5,636 bases of DNA from the NCBI GenBank assembly GCA_028290165.1, contig JAQGKJ010000223.1:1-5636 (forward strand), in the 5' to 3' direction. The notes under the pieces are model-generated. The model made no database searches and had not been told where the DNA came from. It saw nothing but the letters and a program-made list of their open reading frames with translations. A program made the position numbers and the translations under genes. This document shows, in pieces, positions 1-5,530 of this stretch; positions within the stretch are counted from its first letter, which is position 1; the number at the start of each line of letters is the position of its first letter. The stretch is from Bradyrhizobium sp. Lineage in GTDB: Bacteria > Pseudomonadota > Alphaproteobacteria > Rhizobiales > Xanthobacteraceae.

Positions 1-1402
1 TTAACTTCGTCCTTGGCGTTGCTACCGGCATCACCATGGAATTCGAGTTCGGAATGAACTGGGCTTTCTACTCGCACTATGTTGGCGATATTTTCGGCGC
101 GCCGCTCGCCATCGAAGGGCTGATGGCTTTCTTCCTGGAAGCAACCTTCGTCGGTCTCTTCTTTTCTTTTTCGGCTGGGAAAAAATGTCCCCGCGCGCTC
201 ATCTCGCCGTCACCTGGCTGGTGGCGCTCGGCAGCAACCTGTCCGCGCTATGGATTCTGATCGCCAACGGTTGGATGCAGAATCCGGTCGGCGCCGTTTT
301 CAATCCCGATACCATGCGCATGGAGGTGAGCGATTTCGCGGCCGTGCTGTTCAATCCGACCGCGCAGGCCAAGTTCGTACATACCGTGTCCGCAGGTTAT
401 GTCTGTGGTGCTACTTTTGTACTGGCTATTTCGTCCTTCTACATTCTGCGCGGCCGTTACCAAGAGATCGCTAAAAGGTCGTTCGTGATCGCGTCGGCGT
501 TCGGCGTCGCGGCCACTCTTTCGGTCATCGTGCTCGGCGACGAAAGCGGATATACAATCACCGACAACCAGAAGATGAAGCTCGCCGCCATGGAGGCGAT
601 GTGGCAGACCGAACCTGCGCCGGCTTCGCTCACCGCATTCGGCATTCCGGACATGCAGGCGCACACGACGCGCTATGCTGCCAGCATCCCTTGGGTGCTG
701 GGACTGATCAGCACCCGTTCGACCGACCAGCAGATCCCCGGCATTTTCGATCTCGTGCAGAGGGCCGAGGGGAAGATCCATAACGGCGTTGTCGCCTATG
801 ACGCGTTGCAGAAGCTCAAGAAGGACCATGCCGACTCGGCAGCCCGCGCCGTCTTCGACCGAACCCGTGGCGATCTTGGCTACGCTTTGCTGTTGAAGCA
901 ATACATAGAAGACCCCTTACAAGCGACGCCGCAGCAGATTCACGATGCGGCCTGGTCCACGGTGCCCAGCGTCCCGTCTATCTTCTTCACCTTCCGCTTT
1001 ATGGTGTTGTTCGGCTTCGCGCTGCTTGCCGTGTTCTTGATCTCGCTTTGGTACACGATGCGGGAGGTTGAGGCGCCGCGCTGGCTGTTCCAGCTCGCGC
1101 TTTGCGCTTTCCCGCTGCCCTGGCTCGCCGCGGAATTGGGCTGGTTCGTCGCCGAGTTCGGACGGCAGCCCTGGATCATCGACGGCGTGTTGCCGACCTT
1201 CCTCGCCACCTCCGAGCTCGGCGTTTTCAATCTGGTACTGACTATCATCGGCTTTACGGCCGTCTATGGTGTGCTCGCCGTCATTGAAGTCAGGCTGATG
1301 CTGGAAGCTATCAGGAAGGGTCCTGACGCGGTGACAGGCGAAGCAGGTTCTCTCCGGGACATCACAACGACAGCCGGCTACGGCGTCGCCGCAGCTGAGT
1401 GA
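1..1402 (+). pseudogene. cydA: Cytochrome bd ubiquinol oxidase subunit I, 5'-partial and frameshifted
   Basis: CydA is the large, haem-carrying subunit of the bd-type quinol oxidase, which reduces O2 to water in the inner membrane. Before the shift the frame (from position 3) reads [17 protein letters not shown] and on to LAIEG (Glu 114-116) and MAFFLE (Glu 138-140), the proton-path glutamates of the family. After about 169 it continues as [12 protein letters not shown] in another frame to the stop at 1400-1402. Seen there are the b558 ligand His in KFVHTVSAGY (380-382), the candidate Met ligand in FRFMVLFGF (1001-1003), a long E. coli-type Q-loop with DESGY, and GWFVAEFGRQPW (about 1139-1174). 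A 5-bp duplication at 159-168 breaks the frame; the upstream part stops at 258-260. Removing 5 bp gives 464 residues; adding the roughly 58 N-terminal residues (including the first haem-ligand His) lying outside the window gives about 522, the E. coli length. The ORF restarting at ATG 185 would lack the N-terminal helices. Gene identity is very sure. Whether the lesion is real or an assembly error is open. Confidence 0.93.
159..168 (+). repeat. 5-bp tandem duplication (TTCTT x2) causing the cydA frameshift
   Basis: The sequence reads CTC-TTCTT-TTCTT-TTTCGG. With one TTCTT copy the codons give GLFFFGWEK, the usual CydA text. With two copies the frame runs into FSFSAGKKC and stops at 258-260. 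A single-base deletion in the T-run would also restore the frame but would leave two extra residues, so the duplication is the simpler reading. The site is a pyrimidine-only slippery tract (CTTCTTTTCTTTTTC), where replication slippage or a homopolymer sequencing error is plausible. Confidence 0.85.
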
Positions 1403-1432
1403 TCCCTTACACCCTGGTCAAGGAACACAGTC

Positions 1433-2587
1433 ATGATCCAAACTCTTTTCGACTACGCCACACTGCGCTTGATCTGGTGGGTTCTGCTCGGCGTCCTCCT
1501 CATTGGCTTTGCCGTCACCGACGGCTTCGACATGGGCGTTGGCGCGCTTTTGCCCTTCGTGGCGAAGACCGACACCGAGAGACGTGTCGCTATCAATACC
1601 ATCGGTCCAGTTTGGGAAGGCAATCAGGTCTGGTTCATCCTTGGCGGCGGAGCGATCTTTGCAGCTTGGCCGGCGCTTTACGCCCTGAGCTTTTCCGGCT
1701 TTTACCTCGCGATGTTTTTGGTGCTGTTCGCGCTAATCCTCCGCCCGGTCGGCTTTAAGTATCGGTCGAAGCGCGAGGGTATTGCGTGGCGTCGGAACTG
1801 GGACTGGGCGCTTTTTGTTGGCGGCGCAGTGCCGGCGTTGATTTTCGGGGTCGCGGTCGGCAACGCGCTTCAAGGCGTGCCCTTCCATTTCACCGACGAT
1901 CTGAGGCCAATCTACGAAGGTACGCTGTTCGGACTGCTCAATCCGCTGGCGTTGTATTGCGGGCTAGTGTCGCTCGCGATGTTGGTCATGCATGGCGCAG
2001 CATGGCTCAGTTTCAAAGCGGAAGGCCCGGTGGCTGATCGCGCCGCGGCGTTCGGATCGAAGGCGGCGCTGGTCACCGCCATACTGTTCGCGTGCGGCGG
2101 CATTTTGATCTGGCTCGGCGCGTTCGGTGGGTATCAAGTGACGAGTCCGATCGCATGGAACGGCCCATCCAATCCCCTTGGTAAAGGTGTCGCGATTAAT
2201 TCGGCAGCCTGGCTGCAAAATTTCCGCGCCACGCCGTGGCTCGCGATCGTACCTGCGATCGGCATCGTCGCGCCACTGCTGGCTGCGGCAGGCTTCAGCG
2301 CACGCCAAGCGGGCCTGACTTTCCTCGCCTCCAAGCTTGGGGTCGCCTGCATCATCGCGACGGTCGGCCTGTCCATGTTTCCTATCATCTTGCCGTCGAG
2401 CACCCACCCAAGCGATTCGCTGACCGTGTTCGACGCCTCGTCGAGCCAGGCGACGCTTCGCAACATGCTGATCGCGACCGCAATCTTTTTGCCGATCGTG
2501 CTCGCCTACACGGCCTGGGTCTACAAGGTGCTGTGGGGCAAGGTCAGCGCAACAACTATCCTCAAGGCCGGTTCGTCGGCCTATTGA
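1433..2587 (+). CDS. cydB: Cytochrome bd ubiquinol oxidase subunit II
   Basis: CydB is the second integral-membrane subunit of the bd oxidase. It pairs with CydA and supports quinol oxidation and proton delivery. The protein is 384 residues, close to the 379 of E. coli. Family marks are WWVLLGVLLIGFAVTDGFDMGVG (about residues 15-37), PVWEGNQVWFILGGGAIFAAWP (about 59-80), RPVGFKYRSK, GNALQGVPF, and near the C-terminus FPIILPSS and YTAWVYKV. From memory of the E. coli protein, the acidic residue of HWDGNQVW is Asp there; here it is Glu62, a conservative swap. The chain is rich in hydrophobic helices throughout. The start at ATG 1433 is set by AAGGAA (1420-1425), 7 bp upstream. The gap to cydA is 30 bp and to cydX 24 bp, so co-transcription is likely. 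The reading frame is intact, which makes the broken cydA upstream notable. Confidence 0.97.
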   Translation: MIQTLFDYATLRLIWWVLLGVLLIGFAVTDGFDMGVGALLPFVAKTDTERRVAINTIGPVWEGNQVWFILGGGAIFAAWPALYALSFSGFYLAMFLVLFALILRPVGFKYRSKREGIAWRRNWDWALFVGGAVPALIFGVAVGNALQGVPFHFTDDLRPIYEGTLFGLLNPLALYCGLVSLAMLVMHGAAWLSFKAEGPVADRAAAFGSKAALVTAILFACGGILIWLGAFGGYQVTSPIAWNGPSNPLGKGVAINSAAWLQNFRATPWLAIVPAIGIVAPLLAAAGFSARQAGLTFLASKLGVACIIATVGLSMFPIILPSSTHPSDSLTVFDASSSQATLRNMLIATAIFLPIVLAYTAWVYKVLWGKVSATTILKAGSSAY

Positions 2588-2611
2588 GCAAGCGTAAGTG
2601 GAGATAAAACG

Positions 2612-2743
2612 ATGTGGTATTTTGCCTGGATGTTGGGCCTTGGATTTGCGGCCACTGTGGGCATTCTCAATGCGCTTTGGTACGAGCTTCGTACGGTTCG
2701 CGAAAAGGATGAGGTCAGCACACCTCCGCTGCCGACGCCCTGA
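2612..2743 (+). CDS. cydX: Cytochrome bd oxidase small subunit CydX
   Basis: A 43-residue protein beginning MWYFAWMLGLGFAATVGI, followed by a charged tail (YELRTVREKDEVS) ending PLPTP. CydX is a single-helix inner-membrane peptide (37 residues in E. coli) that binds CydAB and stabilises the haems. The MWYFAW opening is the diagnostic family motif, and the position 24 bp after cydB is the usual one. GGAG at 2600-2603 lies 8 bp before the ATG, a good ribosome-binding site. One transmembrane helix spans about residues 4-24, with the charged tail expected on the cytoplasmic side. The gene is easy to miss because of its size. It ends in a double stop, TGA-TAA (2741-2746). Confidence 0.95.
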   Translation: MWYFAWMLGLGFAATVGILNALWYELRTVREKDEVSTPPLPTP

Positions 2744-2744
2744 T

Positions 2745-2773
2745 AAGATACAAAAGAGAGGGGTCTGTATCTT
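2745..2773 (+). other. Inverted repeat just after cydX (possible mRNA stem-loop)
   Basis: AAGATAC (2745-2751) and GTATCTT (2767-2773) are perfect 7-bp inverted repeats with a 15-base loop (2752-2766). The loop contains the purine-rich AGAGAGGGG, which resembles a ribosome-binding site. There is no T-run after the stem, so it is not a standard Rho-independent terminator. It could protect the 3' end of the cyd mRNA or mask the loop sequence. Function is inferred only. Confidence 0.4.
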
Positions 2774-2818
2774 CCCTGGTGGACCGGGAATTACGACCGC
2801 GCCCTGGACACGGCGAAG

Positions 2819-3265
2819 ATGTTGGGTCTAGGCAGCCGGTTTACCGATCCGGCGGGGGAGGCGCTCAAACGGCTCCAAGTCTCGATGGGCGTCGCTGGGA
2901 TCGACGCTGCGATGCGCGCTGCCATGACGCCGATCGTCGAGCCCGTCCGGGACTTCTCAATCAATCAGTTCCGTCTCCCGGATCCGCCAAAGCCCGAGGA
3001 GTTCTACTACGCGTCCTGGCCGACGATCCGCCCGGTTCAGAAAGGCGCGCTCACGTGCCAACTGTGGCGCCATCAAACTGACGACGAGATATTCGAGTTC
3101 AAAGTCGTGTTCGGCAAGAACGGCGACGCGCGCGGCGTTGTCGAATGCGCCGTGCATGCCGACAATCTCACAGAACCGCGGCAGGCGAAGGTGATCGTGG
3201 AGCGCAAAATCGAGAGCATCGGAATGTTCGACCTGGCCGAGGCCATGGTCGACGCGTCCGGCTGA
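2819..3265 (+). CDS. Hypothetical protein, possibly missing its 5' end
   Basis: I do not recognise the family. From ATG 2819 the product has 148 residues. Codon use is strongly GC-third-biased and the composition is protein-like, so I think it is or was a real gene. The N-terminal half looks helical (AGEALKRLQVSM, GIDAAMRAAMTPIVEPVRD). A Pro-rich link (LPDPPKPEEFYY) follows, then alternating strand-like segments (ALTCQLWRH, EIFEFKVVFG, GVVECAVHAD, AKVIVERKI). No signal peptide or membrane helix is seen. The same frame stays open and coding-like back to 2747, reading LYLPWWTGNYDRALDTAK before the Met, but with no ATG, GTG or TTG in that stretch and no good ribosome-binding site before 2819. 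It is in the same frame as cydX, separated by TGA-TAA. The likeliest readings are a 5'-truncated gene or a start at Met 2819. Confidence 0.6.
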   Translation: MLGLGSRFTDPAGEALKRLQVSMGVAGIDAAMRAAMTPIVEPVRDFSINQFRLPDPPKPEEFYYASWPTIRPVQKGALTCQLWRHQTDDEIFEFKVVFGKNGDARGVVECAVHADNLTEPRQAKVIVERKIESIGMFDLAEAMVDASG

Positions 3266-3268
3266 CGT

Positions 3269-3284
3269 CGCCCCGGCGGGGGCG
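3269..3284 (+). other. GC-rich hairpin after the hypothetical ORF
   Basis: CGCCCC (3269-3274) and GGGGCG (3279-3284) pair around a 4-base loop, starting 4 bp after the stop codon. It could act as a transcription pause or terminator, but no T-run follows (ATGTGATGTG). It is recorded as a weak terminator candidate. Confidence 0.35.
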
Positions 3285-3392
3285 ATGTGATGTGTCCCGG
3301 GGATATTATTCCGGCTTCCAGGGTCTTAATTGCTTCCGAATGGGGACGATTTCGGCGCCTCGGCTACCGTTTGTGGCAGCAGTTCCGGCAGT

Positions 3393-3567
3393 TTAGGCTT
3401 GGCGCAAATTCAGTTGGACAGCGCGCAGATTGAATTGGGATTTGCAACAACCGCCGTCGCAACCGTTGCCGAACAGGCCACGTTTTTCCGAGCGCATGCG
3501 CTCGAGCTCGCTCTGGACCTCGGAGCGGCATCGCTTCGATCGCGGCTTTGAGCGCCTCGGCGTTCAT
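3393..3567 (-). pseudogene. Small frameshifted minus-strand ORF, unknown function
   Basis: On the minus strand an ATG at 3567 follows GGGAG and begins MNAEALKAAIEAM. After a shift at about 3521-3532 the coding-like text resumes one frame over as SEVQSELERMRSEKRGLFG, continuing to a TAA at 3393-3395. Joined, it would be a peptide of about 58 residues. The pieces have matching GC-third bias, a charged helical or coiled-coil character, and a short 7-residue repeat near the end (QFNLRAV/QLNLRQA), which reflects a 21-bp imperfect DNA repeat at 3402-3439. The unshifted frame instead gives an Arg-rich, shadow-like sequence ending at 3364. I do not recognise the family. Decayed gene is my reading; chance composition is possible. 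Confidence 0.35.
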
Positions 3568-3641
3568 GCGACGCTCCCGACCGTATGCCGCTCGGGCTCA
3601 CGGTTATGGGTAGAGGCGTTCGTGAGCGGCCAGGGGGAGGG

Positions 3642-3733
3642 GTGCGGATTTGCACGCAATCTGCACGCGGCACCGCGGATTTCGGAAAACCGTGAGGGGA
3701 TGCAGTCGTGCTAAGTTGTTGAAAGTGCGTGCA
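3642..3733. repeat. Clustered short repeats left of the tRNA fragment
   Basis: TGCACGC occurs at 3651-3657 and 3662-3668, with its reverse complement GCGTGCA at 3727-3733. GCGGATTT is repeated at 3644-3651 and 3675-3682, and GTGC/GCAC form a small hairpin at 3642-3655. All lie within about 110 bp of the tRNA-Pro fragment, on the side where an inserted element would be. Such spacing recalls arm-type integrase or excisionase sites, but this is only inference. Confidence 0.35.
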
Positions 3734-3748
3734 GTGGTGATGGGGCCG

Positions 3749-3798
3749 GTGCGTTCGGGACGCAGGGGTCGCAGGTTCAAATCCTGCCACTCCGACCA
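3749..3798 (+). tRNA. Partial tRNA-Pro(CGG), 3' half; likely attachment-site scar
   Basis: The right half of a tRNA is clear. The anticodon loop TTCGGGA (3754-3760) has anticodon CGG. The anticodon-stem 3' strand CGCAG pairs with TGCG (3750-3753) except at its first pair, where G3749 opposes G3765. The variable loop is GGGTC. The T-arm is GCAGG-TTCAAAT-CCTGC (3771-3787). The acceptor 3' strand CACTCCG is followed by discriminator A and encoded CCA (3796-3798). The expected 5' half (a CGGAGTG acceptor strand and a D-arm) is absent: 3721-3748 pairs at only about four of seven acceptor positions and forms no D-stem. It therefore cannot be a working tRNA. Retention of exactly the 3' part, starting in the anticodon stem, is what integration of an island or phage into a tRNA gene produces. 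A T6 run at 3811-3816 may be the original tRNA terminator. Confidence 0.85.
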
Positions 3799-4159
3799 GA
3801 AATCATCAGGTTTTTTGTTCTGATTGGTGGCGCTGCCCGAGTCAACCACCGATTCAACCACCGAAACGTACCGGCTCGCGGGTAGATATCGACCCGACTG
3901 AGGCGCGCGCCGATCTCGACGCCCAAGTTGGTGCGGGCGAGGTGGCCCTCGGCGCCGAAGCGGCGCGTGTGCGTCCCGCCCGGTGGTTCCGCGCACTGAA
4001 ACACGCCGATCCGGATTTGGCGCAGCAGGGCCGCAGCCAAGCGCAGCGCTGGTGCGATGAGGGAGGTCTCGTTCGTTGTGCATTTAGCGGGAGATGAACG
4101 GAAAGAGCGCATGTGGTGTGTACATTGGCGGGATCGTTACGCCTCAGCGTTAGCGTCCA
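3799..4159. other. Gene-poor stretch after the tRNA fragment
   Basis: No gene can be supported here. The frame from about 3822 to the TGA at 4095-4097 on the + strand is open and protein-like (PTEARADLDAQVGAGEVALG, then RWFRALKHADPDLAQQ) but has no usable start. It might be a gene remnant on the ancestral side of the junction. The minus-strand open frames over 3604-4112 are artefacts, partly made from the tRNA sequence. Near the right end are an imperfect inverted repeat, CATTGG (4123-4128) with CCAATG (4157-4162), and a direct repeat GGCGGGATCG (4127-4136 and 4169-4178). Confidence 0.4.
3842..3864. repeat. Two tandem 11-bp repeats (TCAACCACCGA)
   Basis: TCAACCACCGA is found at 3842-3852 and 3854-3864, a 12-bp period, about 44 bp to the right of the tRNA-Pro fragment. 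It may be a simple slippage duplication or a protein-binding direct repeat. No function can be assigned. Confidence 0.5.
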
Positions 4160-4363
4160 ATGGCGTGCGGCGGGATCGAGAATGATTCAAAGCCATTTGT
4201 CTCGATCGCACCATGGCCTAAGCAAGAAGCAAACCTGGATGGTGCTTCTCATTGGCGCGCTCGCGGTGCTGCCGCGTACGACAAGCTCGCAGCTAGCTAC
4301 CTCGCATTCATCCAACTTCCATCGATCAGGCTATGGCTGCGCATTAATGAGTCCACGGCTTAG
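4160..4363 (+). pseudogene. IS5-type transposase C-terminal remnant
   Basis: The end of this frame, YDKLAASYLAFIQLPSIRLWLRINESTA then TAG (4277-4363), matches the tail I know from IS5-family (IS427-like) DDE transposases, where RYDKLA-NYLAFI-LASIRLWLR-NEST is usual. Upstream, HWRARGAAAYDK looks like a decayed form of the WRRVATRYDK block. The Glu eight residues before HW (QEANLDGAS) falls where the family's catalytic Glu would be, but the surrounding conserved F..RLK residues are gone. No DD part of the catalytic triad and no clear terminal inverted repeat are present, so the element is dead. Only a fragment of less than 0.25 kb survives; a full family member is around 0.8-1.2 kb. The ATG at 4160 is simply the first in frame and probably not a natural start. 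Confidence 0.6.
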
Positions 4364-4444
4364 CTTTGTGTCCTATTTCAACAACTCGCGTGTGATAAAG
4401 CTGCATTCGAATACGGCCGAAAGAATGACTGATCACCGATGCAG

Positions 4445-5242
4445 TTACCTCGGCTTGCCTGCGAACAATCCATCAAATCGAAATGAATACCCGGCTCCGA
4501 CAATGTAGCTCGGGGCATTGTGGTTGAGTCCGAAAGCGACATGGAAATCGACCTGTTGAGTTGGGCTCAGATGATACGATCCGCCCGAATTGAGAAGCTG
4601 GCTCGGACTCGCGTTCTCAGGGTAATCGCCAACGTATTCCACAAACAGGCTCGCCCTCTCGGTCACCTTCTTTTCGATCACGAAGGTCGTTTCCGTGATG
4701 CGTTTGGTTGTTAATTCGGAGGGGCGGAAGAACTCGGTGAGCATGCCGCTCAGGCCCCAACCATCGTGCAATTCCCACGACCATGGCATTTGCAGATAGG
4801 GCTGTGCGCCACGGCCTGCAATGTCGAGCGCACCGGTCGGGAGCGCCATGCCGAACACCAAGGACAAGTCGATCTTCCCCGGTATCGGACTAACCTGCCA
4901 CTTTATCGCTGGAGCAACATCCGAAAACCCCGAACTTCCCGGCCCTCGCACATTCGCGAAGTACGTCGGTAGATCCACCAATAGCTCAAGACAGGGTGCT
5001 ATTCCCAGGCGCCATCTGGTGTCTGTACCATCAACGATTCGACGGCCGTCCCGAGCGCTAAAGTTCACGCCATTCTCGCTCTGAAAACTGCCCACGGGCA
5101 CGACGAGACTGGAGTTCGTGACATCCGGCCGGTCCGTCGCGATTTCATCCTTGGCGGTTGGGCAAGAGTCCGCCCGTGCGTCAACCGAGCCGAGGATCGC
5201 AAACGTCGGCAGCAGAAATTTCAGGAGATTGGGTCTGCTCAC
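4445..5242 (-). CDS. Outer-membrane beta-barrel 'transporter', Phenol_MetA_deg-like
   Basis: From the GTG at 5242 the product has 265 residues. It starts MSRPNLLKFLLPTFAILGSVDARA, a good Sec signal peptide with likely cleavage after ARA, then DSCPTAKDEIATDRPDVTN and SSLVVPVGSFQSENGVNF. That opening is typical of the 'transporter' or MetA-pathway-of-phenol-degradation family, putative outer-membrane channels. The rest is alternating strand-like segments with Gly and aromatic residues (RWRLGIAPCLELLVDLPTYF, KIDLSLVFGMALPTG, ASLFVEYVGDYPE, QVDFHVAFGLNHNAPSYIVGAGYSF), as in a beta-barrel. The frame is open to a second GTG at 5332, but that adds an Arg-rich stretch before the signal peptide and has no ribosome-binding site, so I prefer 5242, where CAGGG lies just upstream. 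The family name does not prove phenol transport; no catabolic genes are nearby. It is divergent from the chemotaxis gene at 5531. Confidence 0.8.
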   Translation of the reverse strand: MSRPNLLKFLLPTFAILGSVDARADSCPTAKDEIATDRPDVTNSSLVVPVGSFQSENGVNFSARDGRRIVDGTDTRWRLGIAPCLELLVDLPTYFANVRGPGSSGFSDVAPAIKWQVSPIPGKIDLSLVFGMALPTGALDIAGRGAQPYLQMPWSWELHDGWGLSGMLTEFFRPSELTTKRITETTFVIEKKVTERASLFVEYVGDYPENASPSQLLNSGGSYHLSPTQQVDFHVAFGLNHNAPSYIVGAGYSFRFDGLFAGKPR

Positions 5243-5530
5243 GGAAACCCTGATCGAAGTGGCTATAAGGTGTGGGACATTGGCGAGGCAGCTCCAACTT
5301 CTTGGTCTTCTGCGACAGCGCGGATGCGTCACTAGGACAAACGCCGGCGGCTCGGAATTATTCCCAGCTACCCTGTAGCTCGGGCCAGAGCTGTCTGTGT
5401 GTAGTGGTCGATCATTGGGGGCATGCCCGCCACCCTAAGTTGCGTGCAAGCTGGGTAGAAATACTGGAACTCTTAGCCAATTGTTAGAGGTGAAGCGCTT
5501 AGTTGTGCGCCGAACCGGAGAAAACCAGCA
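5243..5530. promoter_or_regulatory. Divergent intergenic region with inverted repeats
   Basis: This should hold the promoters of both the minus-strand barrel gene and the chemotaxis gene, but I see no convincing -35/-10 pair. Visible structure: AGCTAC (5366-5371) and GTAGCT (5375-5380) form a 6-bp hairpin with a 3-base loop. AGCTC (5377-5381) and GAGCT (5388-5392) form a second hairpin sharing bases with the first, so only one can form at a time. GGGCATGCCC (5419-5428) is a perfect 10-bp palindrome, and TTGCGTGCAA (5440-5449) is another small one. These are candidate operator or attenuator elements, unproven. Confidence 0.4.

Noticed and set aside
248..901. Long minus-strand open frame inside cydA (217 codons)
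   Set aside because: It is antisense to well-recognised CydA text, Arg/Gly/His-rich, without a ribosome-binding site; a shadow of GC-rich coding sequence.
1964..2466. Minus-strand open frames inside cydB
   Set aside because: They are shadows of the intact cydB gene with low-complexity, Arg/Ala-rich translations.
2779..3081. + frame starting GTG 2779 with a purine-rich sequence upstream
   Set aside because: It has a Shine-Dalgarno-like stretch some 15 bp upstream, but the translation is Arg/Pro/Gly-rich shadow sequence of the 2819 ORF.
3805..3824. ATCAG/CTGAT inverted repeat with a T6 run as a terminator
   Set aside because: The 5-bp stem holds the T-run inside its 10-base loop rather than after it, so it is not a standard Rho-independent terminator.
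3604..4112. Minus-strand frames of 111-159 codons across the tRNA fragment
   Set aside because: Part of the translation comes from the tRNA and the rest is Arg/Pro-rich; no start signal or family support.
4113..4508. + frame of 131 codons overlapping the IS remnant
   Set aside because: It is an alternative frame of the transposase tail and runs antisense into the 3' end of the barrel gene; no recognisable domain.
4821..5378. + strand open frames opposite the barrel gene
   Set aside because: They are antisense shadows of the minus-strand gene, which has a signal peptide and family motifs.
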